From CALDTK01 sp965215115 (lineage in GTDB: Bacteria; Bacteroidota; Bacteroidia; Chitinophagales; Saprospiraceae), in NCBI GenBank assembly GCA_965215115.1, contig OZ244050.1:1302001-1366000 (forward strand): a stretch of DNA of 64,000 nucleotides. Direction: 5' to 3'. How positions within the stretch are numbered: the first letter of the stretch is position 1; every line of letters starts with the position of its first letter. Made by a program: the position numbers and the translations under genes. Positions 10,442 through 18,840 of the stretch are shown one piece after another. The notes under the pieces are model-generated. The model saw only the letters and a list, made by a program, of their open reading frames with translations, was not told the DNA's origin and ran no database searches.

Positions 10442-11098
10442 ATGACCGCCACCAAGTCTACGGCCACCCTCGCACCCGACGCCCAGGCCCCGCCGCACCA
10501 GTTGCCCGCGCCTACCGCCGTATCCACGCCCACCGCTGTATCGGGCTCACGCCCTTTCCGCTACACGCTCGAGCGCTACCACGACGCCATCGCGGCCGGC
10601 ATCCTCACGGAGAACGACCGGATTGAGCTCATACACGGCCAATTGATCGAGAAAATGTCTATAGGAAAACGACACCGTGACTGCGTTGATAGGCTCAATA
10701 CCTATTTCACTACACGCTACATCCAAACCCACATTTGCGCAGTCCAGAATCCGATCTCCCTCCCACCCGATTCTGAACCGGAACCGGACTACGCACTTGT
10801 CAACCGCGAGTCCTACAGCCAACGCGCCGGCAACCCAGAGCCACCCGACATCCACCTCGTCATCGAAGTAGCCGACTCTAGCCTACCCTTCGACCGCGAA
10901 GTGAAGGCCCCCATGTATGCCACCGCCGGCCTGCCCGAGTACTGGATCATCAACCTTCAGCACGACCAGGTCGAAGTGTACACGCGGCCCAATACCGCGA
11001 CGGGTATCTACGACCTCATCCAACGCTACGCGAAAGATGCCACCTTCACGAGCCCCTTCTGTGGCGAAGTAGCGGCGGCGGAGTTGTTGGTGGATTAA
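10442..11098 (+). CDS. Uma2-type (DUF820) putative PD-(D/E)XK endonuclease
   Basis: This 218-residue protein has the Uma2/DUF820 pattern: RYTLERYHDAIAAGIL, then DRIELIHGQLIEKM, EPEPDYALV, VIEVADSSLPFDREVKAPMY and GLPEYWIIN. The Asp of EPDY, the Glu of IEVAD and the Lys of VKAPMY would form the nuclease-like active site. The biological role of Uma2 proteins is not established; they are abundant in cyanobacteria and Bacteroidota. The first 38 residues are Thr/Pro/Ala-rich and probably disordered. It converges on a second Uma2 gene, the two stop codons overlapping in TTAA (11095-11098). Confidence 0.85.
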   Translation: MTATKSTATLAPDAQAPPHQLPAPTAVSTPTAVSGSRPFRYTLERYHDAIAAGILTENDRIELIHGQLIEKMSIGKRHRDCVDRLNTYFTTRYIQTHICAVQNPISLPPDSEPEPDYALVNRESYSQRAGNPEPPDIHLVIEVADSSLPFDREVKAPMYATAGLPEYWIINLQHDQVEVYTRPNTATGIYDLIQRYAKDATFTSPFCGEVAAAELLVD

Positions 11099-11838
11099 GG
11101 GATCAATTCCCTTACCGACACCTCGCCGCACAGTAGGCTCACGAAGCTGTCCTCCTTGGAAAAATATTGAATATCGCGGTAGACGCCCGTCTCGACATCC
11201 GGGTCTGTGTAGAGCTCTAGTCTGTCGTGGACGAGGTCGATGATCCAGTACTCGGGAATGTTGGCGAGGGCGTAGATCTTCGGTTTGACCTCCTCATCGT
11301 ACCGGAGACTGCTATCGGCCACCTCGACGATGAGGCGCGCAGACTTTGCAGACAATTTGCCGGGAAACTGTGCGGCGAGCCGTTTGTCGTAAAGGGCATA
11401 GTCCGGCTCCGGCTCGGAGTGATCCGGCAGGACAATCGGATTTTGAGCACTGCAGATGTAGCCGCCGGCGAATCGCGTCACGAAGTACACGTTGATCTGG
11501 TTGACACACGTGACGTGTCGCTCGCCTACGGCCATCTTCTCGATTAATTCCCCGGAGATCAATTCGATTCTGTCCCTCGACGTAAACACCCCCCCTTCAA
11601 TGGCGCGGTGGTAATCGTCGAGTGAGTAACGGTACGGAAGTCCGCTGGGGCCCTCGACCGCGAGGCCATCGGCCCACTCGACGTGGTCGCCGTCGCCGAA
11701 GGCGCCCGCGGCTCTCGCTGCGAGGAAGCGCGCTTCGTCCATTCGGAACCGGCGGCGCCCCCATGCAGTAGGGATGAGCGCGGGTGCGGGCCGGGGTGTT
11801 CCGTGACGATCGCCTGCGAAGGCTCCGGTGTAGGTCAT
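11095..11838 (-). CDS. Uma2-type (DUF820) putative endonuclease with duplicated N-terminal motif
   Basis: This 247-residue paralogue of the neighbouring gene carries YSLDDYHRAIEGGVF, DRIELISGELIEKM, EPEPDYALY, IVEVADSSLRYDEEVKPKIYA and IPEYWIIDL. About 60 extra residues precede this core and contain a second, degenerate copy of the family start (RRFRMDEARFLAARAAGAF, then HVEWADG), so the N-terminal module appears duplicated. The box TACCTTTA lies 4 bases before the ATG, in a start context identical over 18 bases to that of the convergent gene. The tail-to-tail pair likely arose by inverted duplication. Confidence 0.82.
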   Translation of the reverse strand: MTYTGAFAGDRHGTPRPAPALIPTAWGRRRFRMDEARFLAARAAGAFGDGDHVEWADGLAVEGPSGLPYRYSLDDYHRAIEGGVFTSRDRIELISGELIEKMAVGERHVTCVNQINVYFVTRFAGGYICSAQNPIVLPDHSEPEPDYALYDKRLAAQFPGKLSAKSARLIVEVADSSLRYDEEVKPKIYALANIPEYWIIDLVHDRLELYTDPDVETGVYRDIQYFSKEDSFVSLLCGEVSVRELIP

Positions 11839-11842
11839 GCGC

Positions 11843-11850
11843 TAAAGGTA
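11843..11850 (-). promoter_or_regulatory. -7 promoter box of second Uma2 gene
   Basis: The minus strand reads TACCTTTA, GCGC, ATG. It is the same box and spacing as at 10430-10437. Confidence 0.55.
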
Positions 11851-11919
11851 AAGCGGGAAAGTTGGGGAAACCATCCACTCATCTCCTAGACCGTAACTTC
11901 GTGACCCCAGCCGCCACCG

Positions 11920-13254
11920 ATGCAGACCTACGCCACCGCCGTCCTCTACGCCATCCCCTTCTTCCTCGCCCTCATCGGCCTGGAGTGGTGGGCGGCGCGC
12001 CGCAGGGGCCTGTCGGTGATGCGCTCCACGGATACGCTGGCCTCCTTGAGCTCCGGGACCACCAACACCCTCAAGACCGTGCTCGGGCTCTCGGTCGCTA
12101 TCGTGAGCTACGACTGGATGGTGGACCACCTCGCGCTCTACCGCGTCGAGGCTACGTGGGCCGCGGTCGTCATCGTGTTCCTCGTTAAGGATTTCGCCGG
12201 GTACTGGAACCACCGCCTGAACCACGAGGTCAACGTGTTCTGGAACCGGCACCTCGTCCACCACTCCTCGGAGGAGTACAATCTAGCTTGCGCGCTGCGG
12301 CAATCGATCTCCGAACTGTGGGTCTTCTTCGCGCTGTTTATGCTGCCGGCGGCCCTGTTGGGCGTCCCGACGGAGGTCGTGGCCATCGTGGCGCCGCTGC
12401 ACCTATTCGCGCAGTTCTGGTACCATACCCAGGTCATCGATAAACTCTGGGCGCCGCTCGAGTACATCTTCGTCACGCCGAGCCACCACCGCGTCCACCA
12501 TGCGATCAATGATCAGTACCTCGACAGGAATTATTCCGAGGTTTTCATTATTTGGGATCGGCTCTTCGGCACTTTCCAGCCCGAGCTAGACGAGGTTACA
12601 CCGGTCTACGGCATCAAGAAGGCCGTCGCGACCTACAATCCCTTCTTCATCAACTACCAGCACCTCTGGCGCCTCGCGCAGGACGCCTGGCGGACCGAAT
12701 CCTACCGGGACAAAGCGCGCATTTGGTTCAAGCGCACGGGTTGGCGCCCGGCTGATGTCGCGGAGCGCTACCCATACGACGGTGTACTCGGCGGCGATGC
12801 GGTTTTTACGCAAGTGAAATACGACCCGCGGCCACCGCGCTGGGTGATGGTGTGGGCGTGGACGCAGTTCGTCGTCGTGCAACTCTGTATCGTGCACCTC
12901 TTTACCCAGATCGGCACCATCGACTGGGGCCCGATGATGACTTACGGCGGGTGGCTGTTCCTCAGCGTCTTCGCGCTCACGAGCCTGCTGGATGGGAGCC
13001 GGTACGCGGTTTTGGCGGAAGCTGTACGCCTTGTCGTCGCTGCGGCAGCAGTGTGGATGTTTGGGGGCTGGTTCGGCGCGGAGGCATACTTCGACTGGGT
13101 GGCCTGGGTTGTGCTCGGATACTGCTTGGTGAGCCTTGGAGTGAGCGCGTACTCAGTGTTCGTTACGGAGAGTTGGGCTTTCGCCAAAACCTCGGCTGCC
13201 GCGGCGCACGTCAACGATGTGCGGGCGGAAGAGCCGGAGCTCGTGCTTACCTGA
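11920..13254 (+). CDS. sterol desaturase / fatty-acid hydroxylase family protein (AGMO-like)
   Basis: This 444-residue membrane protein has the di-iron histidine clusters of the family: HRLNH and RHLVHH near residues 100-115 and SHHRVHH near residue 190. Such enzymes hydroxylate or desaturate lipids in the membrane. There are hydrophobic helices at the start (AVLYAIPFFLALIGL) and a C-terminal block of several membrane helices (about residues 310-430). This layout resembles alkylglycerol monooxygenase more than short sterol desaturases, but the substrate cannot be told from sequence. A TAACTTCG box lies at 11894-11901. The 3' end overlaps the convergent lipoprotein gene by 8 bases. Mini-hairpin copies occur at 12803, 13009 and 13177. 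Confidence 0.85.
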   Translation: MQTYATAVLYAIPFFLALIGLEWWAARRRGLSVMRSTDTLASLSSGTTNTLKTVLGLSVAIVSYDWMVDHLALYRVEATWAAVVIVFLVKDFAGYWNHRLNHEVNVFWNRHLVHHSSEEYNLACALRQSISELWVFFALFMLPAALLGVPTEVVAIVAPLHLFAQFWYHTQVIDKLWAPLEYIFVTPSHHRVHHAINDQYLDRNYSEVFIIWDRLFGTFQPELDEVTPVYGIKKAVATYNPFFINYQHLWRLAQDAWRTESYRDKARIWFKRTGWRPADVAERYPYDGVLGGDAVFTQVKYDPRPPRWVMVWAWTQFVVVQLCIVHLFTQIGTIDWGPMMTYGGWLFLSVFALTSLLDGSRYAVLAEAVRLVVAAAAVWMFGGWFGAEAYFDWVAWVVLGYCLVSLGVSAYSVFVTESWAFAKTSAAAAHVNDVRAEEPELVLT

Positions 13255-13606
13255 CCGCCACGAAGCCGAGGGCCACTGCCTTGTCGGCATCGCGCTCCTC
13301 CGTCTCGAGGAGGTACACGATGCCTGACTTGCAGTGACAGGCCAGGCACACGGGTCCGCCGGCGTTGCTCGCATCCTCCGTGAGCGACAGCACTGTTACA
13401 CCTGCGTCCTCGAGCGTGGTGCGGATGTCAACGAGTACATCCTCGGTGCGGTCGCCACGGTCCCACGGGTCCGTGCAGAGCGTGTCGGCGTAGGTGAGTT
13501 GGACGCTCTCTTCGCCGGCGCAGGCGGCACCCGCGAGGGCGGTACCGAGGGCCAGGCAAGCGAGCGTGAGGGTATGTAGGCGGGAGTTGGGCTGACGTGG
13601 TTTCAT
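13247..13606 (-). CDS. small exported protein of unknown function
   Basis: This is a 119-residue protein with a hydrophobic N-terminus (LTLACLALGTALAGAACAG), either a cleavable signal peptide or a lipoprotein signal whose Cys lies in a weak lipobox. The mature part is acidic and has the cysteine pair CLACHC near the middle, which could bind metal or form a disulfide. I do not recognise a family. It overlaps the convergent hydroxylase gene by 8 bases. Confidence 0.55.
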   Translation of the reverse strand: MKPRQPNSRLHTLTLACLALGTALAGAACAGEESVQLTYADTLCTDPWDRGDRTEDVLVDIRTTLEDAGVTVLSLTEDASNAGGPVCLACHCKSGIVYLLETEERDADKAVALGFVAVR

Positions 13607-13711
13607 GGCGGGGACGAGTGGGCGTTGTGCAGCTGAGTTTGTGTCAAGTGCGCGCTGGCGGTATTCGGTAGACGCTGCTTGTGCGTCAAACGCTGCTCGC
13701 CGTGTAGTAGA

Positions 13712-13924
13712 TCAAACACATCGACGCCTCGCGTCGGCGCGGCACTGCTGTCGAGCGAGATTGCGGAGCACGCCGACGAAGACCCTGGCGAGTTCTGCGC
13801 CCCCGATCGGCGGCGAGCCTCCCGGGGCCAGGATGGCCTCGCGGAGTAGATCATCCGCCGCCGCTGAGTCCCCTACCATTCGGCTAGCGGTCTCGCGCCA
13901 GTACGCGTAGCGGTGAGGACACAC
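13712..13924 (-). CDS. possible remnant of an ECF sigma-factor-like gene
   Basis: A 70-residue frame reads YWRETASRMVGDSAAADDLLREA, which resembles the region-2 start of ECF sigma factors (helices followed by the DAEDLLQE motif), and then RNLARQQCRADARRR. It ends before any region 4, so it would be a fragment. The call rests only on this resemblance. Confidence 0.3.
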   Translation of the reverse strand: MCPHRYAYWRETASRMVGDSAAADDLLREAILAPGGSPPIGGAELARVFVGVLRNLARQQCRADARRRCV

Positions 13925-13986
13925 GAGCTTCGGTTCGAGGTTTAGCGTTAGGGCCGGCGCCGGACGTAGCTCTTATCCCAGCGCGG

Positions 13987-14553
13987 TTAGAGCACTTCCA
14001 CCTCGCCCGGCAAGTATCGCTCTACCCGAATGTCCGTATTGTCCTTCTCCCATGGACCGTAAACGAATCCGGCGATCTCGCTTACCTCAGCCACGACGCG
14101 ATTGAATTTAATGTGCAGGATCATCTTCCGCTCACCCGCGACACGCGCCAAACTTTCCTCGATGTAAGCATACAGTTGCGGATCTTTCGCGGCTATGTCG
14201 TCGCCGTAGATGATTAGTTGTACGCTCGACCCATCGCTACGCTGGCCAAACTTATGCATCGTCGTGTCCGCGCCCTTCACGATCCCCGCCCGCATACTTA
14301 GCAGTGGCGCGAACTCCCCTGGAGCCTTCGGTTCCACGGCGAGGACGACGTTGACGGTGTTGGGCGCGCCGGTATACTGGAAGGCGCGCAGCAGACTCAC
14401 CTCGTAGAACAGGCTCTCGGTGCGCGACTCGGTAGCGGCCACGTGCTTCGAGGTGCCGCACCCCAGCGAGAGCAAAGCGAAAAGTAACCACACACACGAG
14501 CCGCGCATGAGCCAAGCGAATACCTGAATCCGGTTCGTGGGGGAGGTGGTCAT
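13987..14553 (-). CDS. putative lipoprotein, unknown function
   Basis: This 188-residue protein has a hydrophobic stretch and lipobox (LLFALLSLGCGTSK), predicting a lipid-anchored envelope protein. The mature domain is beta-rich with no recognised family. The start at 14553 is supported by the box TACCTTCG four bases upstream (14558-14565); an internal Met at 14508 would give a more standard lipoprotein signal (MRGSCVWLLFALLSLGC). Confidence 0.6.
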   Translation of the reverse strand: MTTSPTNRIQVFAWLMRGSCVWLLFALLSLGCGTSKHVAATESRTESLFYEVSLLRAFQYTGAPNTVNVVLAVEPKAPGEFAPLLSMRAGIVKGADTTMHKFGQRSDGSSVQLIIYGDDIAAKDPQLYAYIEESLARVAGERKMILHIKFNRVVAEVSEIAGFVYGPWEKDNTDIRVERYLPGEVEVL

Positions 14554-14557
14554 CGAG

Positions 14558-14565
14558 CGAAGGTA
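14558..14565 (-). promoter_or_regulatory. -7 promoter box 4 nt before lipoprotein start
   Basis: The minus strand reads TACCTTCG, CTCG, ATG. This is the same box and spacing as at the other genes with boxes abutting the start. Confidence 0.5.
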
Positions 14566-14719
14566 GAAACGAAAGTGCTACTCGCTCTAACGAAACGATG
14601 ATTTGGCCGTTAGCCACAGTGCCCAAGCCAGCGTTAGCCCCAGGGCGCGGGCAACGCCGAAGGCCGACGCCGCGCTCGCGTCATCGCCGCGTTCACGCCA
14701 TTGCCACCAAAGGTCAACT

Positions 14720-16360
14720 ATGCACTGGTCCCGCACCACCACCATCTACCAAATCTACCCGCGCTCCTTCCAGGACTCGGACGGCGACGGCCTCGGGGAC
14801 TTGCGCGGCATCCTCCGACGCCTCGACTACCTCGCGTCGCTCGGCGTGGAGACCCTCTGGCTCTCGCCCATCTTCGCGAGCCCCGACGACGACAACGGCT
14901 ACGACGTGTCCGACTACTCGGCCGTGCAGCCGGCCTTCGGGACGCTGGCCGACTTCGACGAACTGCTGGCCGGCGTCCACGCGCGCGGCATGCGCCTGGT
15001 GCTGGATCTGGTGGCCAATCACTCCTCCGATGAGCACGCGTGGTTCAGGGGGTCGGCTTCCGCCAAAACCTCGCCCAAGCGCGACTGGTACGTCTGGCGC
15101 GCGCCCGGCCCGGACGGCGGCCCGCCGAACAACTGGCCCAGCTTCTTCAGCGGCCCGGCCTGGACCCTCGACCAAACCACCGGCGAGTACTACCTCCACC
15201 TGTTTTCGCGAAAGCAGCCCGACCTCAACTGGGACAACCCCGCGGTGCGCCAGGCGATGTACGGCGAGATGCGCTTCTGGCTGGATCGCGGCGTGGACGG
15301 CTTCCGCATGGACGTCATCACGCTGATCTCGAAGGCGCCGGGCCTGCCGAGTGCGCCGGCGGGACTGTCCTTCGGGGAGACGGCCACGCGCTACTACGCC
15401 AACGGCCCCAACATCCACCCCTACCTCCACGAGATGCACGCCGAGGTGCTGCGGCACTACGACATGATGGCCCTCGCCGAGGGCTTCGGCATCCGGCCCG
15501 ACAACCTCGGCGACTACACCGCCCCCGCGCGCGAGGAGCTCGGCCTCGCCTACCACTTCGACACCCTCGGCCTCACCTACGACGGCGGCGACCGCTACGG
15601 TAAGCTCAAGGCTCTCGACCTCGAGCAGCTCCGCGACGTGCTCCGGCGCTGGGACGCGGCCCTCGCCACCGGCGGCTGGATCGCGCAGACGCTCGGCAAC
15701 CACGACTTCGCCCGCATGACGAGTCGCTACGGGAGTAAGGACCCGCTCTACCGCGCGCGCTCGTCGAAGATGCTCCTGACCCTGCTGGCGACCTTGCGCG
15801 GGACCCCCAACTTTTACCAGGGCGACGAGATCGGGATGCTCAACCCGCCCCTGCCCGACGCGTCGCTGATCGACGACATCGAGGCGCGCAACTACTACTT
15901 CGCCCACGCCCCGGACCTCGACGAGCAGGGCAAGCGCGACCTGCTCGCCAACATCGCCGCCGAGGGCCGCGACAACGCCCGCCACCCGGTGCAGTGGGAC
16001 GCCACGCCGCACGCCGGCTTCACGACCGGCACCCCGTGGCTGCGCGTCCACCCCGACTACGCGTCGCTCAACGTTGCGCAGCAGGAGGCCGACCCCGACT
16101 CGGTGCTGCACTACTTCCGCCGTCTGTTACGCTTCCGCAAAACCCAACCCGCCCTCGTCGAGGGCAACTTCCAGCTCGAGCCCAGCGAGGCGCAGGTGCT
16201 CGCCTTCCGCCGCCACGTCGACGGGACGACCCTGCGGTGCGCGTTCAACTTCTCCGACCTCGCCCAGGCCGACGGCGGCTTCCCGGAGGTGCTCTGGAGC
16301 AACGTCGACACCGAGCCCTCGGGCCTGCTCGCGCCCTGGGAGGCGCGCGTGACGCGGTGA
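14720..16360 (+). CDS. GH13 alpha-glucosidase (oligo-1,6-glucosidase type)
   Basis: This 546-residue cytosolic glycoside hydrolase family 13 enzyme cleaves terminal alpha-linked glucose from oligosaccharides. Family landmarks: YQIYPRSFQDSDGDGLGDL at the start, DLVANHSSDEHAWF, KQPDLNWDNP, GVDGFRMDV (nucleophile Asp near residue 195), MALAEGFG (acid/base Glu near 252) and TLGNHDFARM (third Asp near 327). QPDLNW and NHSSDEH point to the oligo-1,6-/alpha-glucosidase subfamilies. The frame is open upstream to 14603, but the ATG at 14720 directly begins the conserved domain. No signal peptide is seen. Mini-hairpins lie at 15056, 15202 and 16131. Confidence 0.88.
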   Translation: MHWSRTTTIYQIYPRSFQDSDGDGLGDLRGILRRLDYLASLGVETLWLSPIFASPDDDNGYDVSDYSAVQPAFGTLADFDELLAGVHARGMRLVLDLVANHSSDEHAWFRGSASAKTSPKRDWYVWRAPGPDGGPPNNWPSFFSGPAWTLDQTTGEYYLHLFSRKQPDLNWDNPAVRQAMYGEMRFWLDRGVDGFRMDVITLISKAPGLPSAPAGLSFGETATRYYANGPNIHPYLHEMHAEVLRHYDMMALAEGFGIRPDNLGDYTAPAREELGLAYHFDTLGLTYDGGDRYGKLKALDLEQLRDVLRRWDAALATGGWIAQTLGNHDFARMTSRYGSKDPLYRARSSKMLLTLLATLRGTPNFYQGDEIGMLNPPLPDASLIDDIEARNYYFAHAPDLDEQGKRDLLANIAAEGRDNARHPVQWDATPHAGFTTGTPWLRVHPDYASLNVAQQEADPDSVLHYFRRLLRFRKTQPALVEGNFQLEPSEAQVLAFRRHVDGTTLRCAFNFSDLAQADGGFPEVLWSNVDTEPSGLLAPWEARVTR

Positions 16361-16848
16361 GGGGGCGGCGAGCGGCGTTTGACTCGCTCATATGTTTGCA
16401 GGCGTGGAACAGGTGCAGGCTACAGCGGGTCGATCTAGACTACCTGTCGTGATCGTTCGCGTTGAGGCGCCGGTCCCTGCCGCCGCCCCCCCCCTCAAAA
16501 GGGGGGCGGCGGCAGGAGGACGGCGCCTCACACCCCGCTGTACAGCCTCCGTCACACCTCGCCCACCCGACCACGGCCGGTGCCATCTCGTTTGACTCGC
16601 AGGTACACCCGAGGCTCCGGTCCGGGGGATGCCGTCGCGGAGCTCGGGAGGCCTGGCCGTTGTCTTTCGGTAGAGCCTGAACAGTAGTGTGGGAGCACCG
16701 GCCCCGGCGGGTGCATCTCGGATCTAAATGAGCGTAGGCGACGGGCCGGGAGACGGGCGGGCCAGGCGGGGGTGGTGATGCGGGGTCGCACCAGGGTCAC
16801 CTGTGCCCGGAACCTTTCCCTCTCACCCCTTTTCATCCCCACCCACGT
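16361..16848. other. non-coding left flank of the IS110 element
   Basis: This is 488 bases without a convincing gene. It contains a GC-rich 68-base hairpin (16463-16530). IS110-family elements encode a bridge RNA in a non-coding end next to the transposase gene, so such an RNA may lie here or in the right flank. I could not identify its guide loops or the element ends. Confidence 0.45.
16463..16530. repeat. long GC-rich inverted repeat (hairpin) 5' of IS110 transposase
   Basis: TGAGGCGCCG (16463-16472) pairs with CGGCGCCTCA (16521-16530), and CTGCCGCCGCCCCCC (16477-16491) pairs with GGGGGGCGGCGGCAG (16501-16515), leaving a 9-base loop and a small bulge. That is 25 pairs in all, with no T-run, so it is not a standard terminator. 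Confidence 0.75.
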
Positions 16849-18315
16849 ATGAAGCGTACACCGCCAAGCCCCCCGCCGATAGGCCCCCTGCCGATAGGCC
16901 GCGCCGCGATCGGCGTCGACATCGCCGCGGACGAGTTCGACCTCGCCCTCGGGGTCCACGACGGCGCCGGCGCCTTCCGGGCCCTCGACCGCGGCACCTA
17001 CGACAACACCCCCGCCGGCGTCGCGCGCTGCGTCACGTGGTGCCGCCGGCGCCTGGCGGCCGCCGACCTCGCCGGCCTCACGCGCGCGGCGCCCCTCGTC
17101 GTCGAGGCCACGGGCGTCTACCACGAGCGCCTCCTGGCCGCCGCCCACGCCGCCGGCATACCGGTGTGCCTGGTCTTGCCCCTCACCGCGCGCCACTTCC
17201 GGCTCTCGCGAAACGTCCACACGAAGACCGACCGCCAGGACGCGGTCCTGTTGGCGGAGATGGGGTGCGAGCGGGCCCTGCGGGCGTGGGTGCCGGCGTC
17301 GCCGAACCTGATGCTCATCCGGGCGGTCTTGCGCCAGCGTGAGCCCCTGCTCAAGATGCGGATCATGACCTCGAACCAGGCTCACGCCGCCGAGCGCGCC
17401 ACGCACCGCAGCCCCGTGTTGACGAAGATGTGGGCCGACAACATCCAGCGCTTCGACGAGCAGTGCGCCGCCCTCGAGGCCGAGGCCCGCCGCCTCGCCG
17501 CCACCGACCCCGAGCTGTGGCGCCGCGTCCAGCTCATCGCGCGCACGGTGCCGGGGCTCGGGTGGCTCACGGTCTTGACGGTCGTCGCCGAGACCAACGG
17601 CTCCTCCGAGATCGCCTCCGGGAAGCAGCTCGCGAGCTACGCCGGCCTGGACGTCGTCGACCACCAGTCCGGCAAGCACACGGGCGCCGCGCGGATGTCG
17701 AAGCGCGGCAACGCCGTGGTCCGCAAGGCGATGTACATGCCGGCGATGGTGCTGCGGCGCGCGACGGCCACCGGGCCGATCGCGGCGTTCGGGCGCCGCG
17801 TGGCGGCGGCCAACCCGAACAGCGGCAAGAAGGCCACCGTGGCCATCATGCGCAAGTTGCTGCTGCTGATCCGGACGCTGTGGCTCTCCGGCGAGGCCTA
17901 CGACCCGGACTACGGACAGCGGGCGCGCACGGCGGACGCCGACGAAGGCCCGAGTCCCGAGGCCCAGGTGGCGGCGGCACAGCAAGCCGACGCGGCACAG
18001 CAAGCCGACGCGGCGGCAGAAGGGCCTGCGGCACCACCGGCTACCGCAGAAGCTGAGGCATCGAACGACTTAGCGCCAAATGTCGGAGCGCAACCCCCGG
18101 CGGGGGGGAGCGTCGCCGGGGCGGTGGCGCCTCGTACGAGCACGGGGTCGCCCCCCGGAGTCAAGCCCACTCGATCAGGGGTGAAGGCCACCGGCGAGCC
18201 TCACCAAAGCGGCGTGCCCCGAGAGGGTAGCCCCAACCAGCGAGGGTCGGGGCTACGCGAGGTAGCACACCGGAAGGCGGCTCCCCAGAAGCGCAAAATT
18301 GCGGTGAAAACCTGA
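16849..18315 (+). mobile_element. IS110/IS1111-family transposase (DEDD recombinase) with unusual C-terminal tail
   Basis: This 488-residue protein has the RuvC-like DEDD domain at the N-terminus (GVDIAADEFDLAL; VVEATGVYHERL; TKTDRQDAVLLAEM) and the Transposase_20 domain near residues 220-310 (VPGLGWLTVLTVVAE; ASYAGLDVV; GKHTGAARMSKRGNAVVRKAMYMP), which holds the catalytic Ser of IS110 recombinases. Such elements move without target duplication and are guided by a bridge RNA. The usual protein is 330-400 residues. Here about 115 residues beyond LIRTLWLSGEAYDPDYG are low-complexity Ala/Pro/Gln-rich with the tandem AAQQADAAQQADAA. No mini-hairpin motif occurs in the gene, unlike its neighbours, fitting recent arrival. 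Confidence 0.9.
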
Positions 18316-18840
18316 AATTGGGCTTGCAGGAGAACACAGTAGCTCCGCGAGCGCCGCCCGAAGCATCGATCCAGGACCCGTTTTGGCGTAAGCCCCTACC
18401 CTCACGGCACGACCGCAGCGCAGCCAGCCGCCCCCGCCGCCGCCACCGCCGCTCAGCCCCGCGAGGAACTCGTGCCCTAGGTCGAGTCCGCCGACCGCGA
18501 TGAGATCGATAAGCACTTATCGGCCGAGCGCCACCTCCGGAGCCCATCACCATCCTCGGCTTCTCCAACGCCCGTCGCCCCCCGCGGCACCTCAAGGCGG
18601 CCTTGAGACGATAAAGCCTGGAGTGGCGCCTTTCGGCAAAACCCCCACCCCCGCGACAACCGGGTACGAAAGACGCGCCCCCCAGTGTCAACAATGCATT
18701 AAAGGTCCCCTACGCGCGTGGCGCCTCCCCGCCCAAATCGTTAATGTTGCCAAACGCCGCAACGCCGTGGGCTTATGGCGCAAACCTTGCTGTAGCGCCA
18801 CCGGACGCCGGCGACTCCCACGGCTCCCAAACCGCTGATC
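18316..18840. other. non-coding right flank of IS110 element
   Basis: These 525 bases have no recognised gene. They contain two mini-hairpin copies (18380-18393, GTAA loop; 18628-18642, GCC stem). It could contain the right end and, in the IS1111 arrangement, a bridge RNA. No terminal inverted repeats could be assigned by eye. Confidence 0.35.

Noticed and set aside
16849..18840. Prophage or integrative element around the IS110 gene
   Set aside because: No phage structural, integrase or conjugation genes are present; the neighbours are ordinary metabolic genes.
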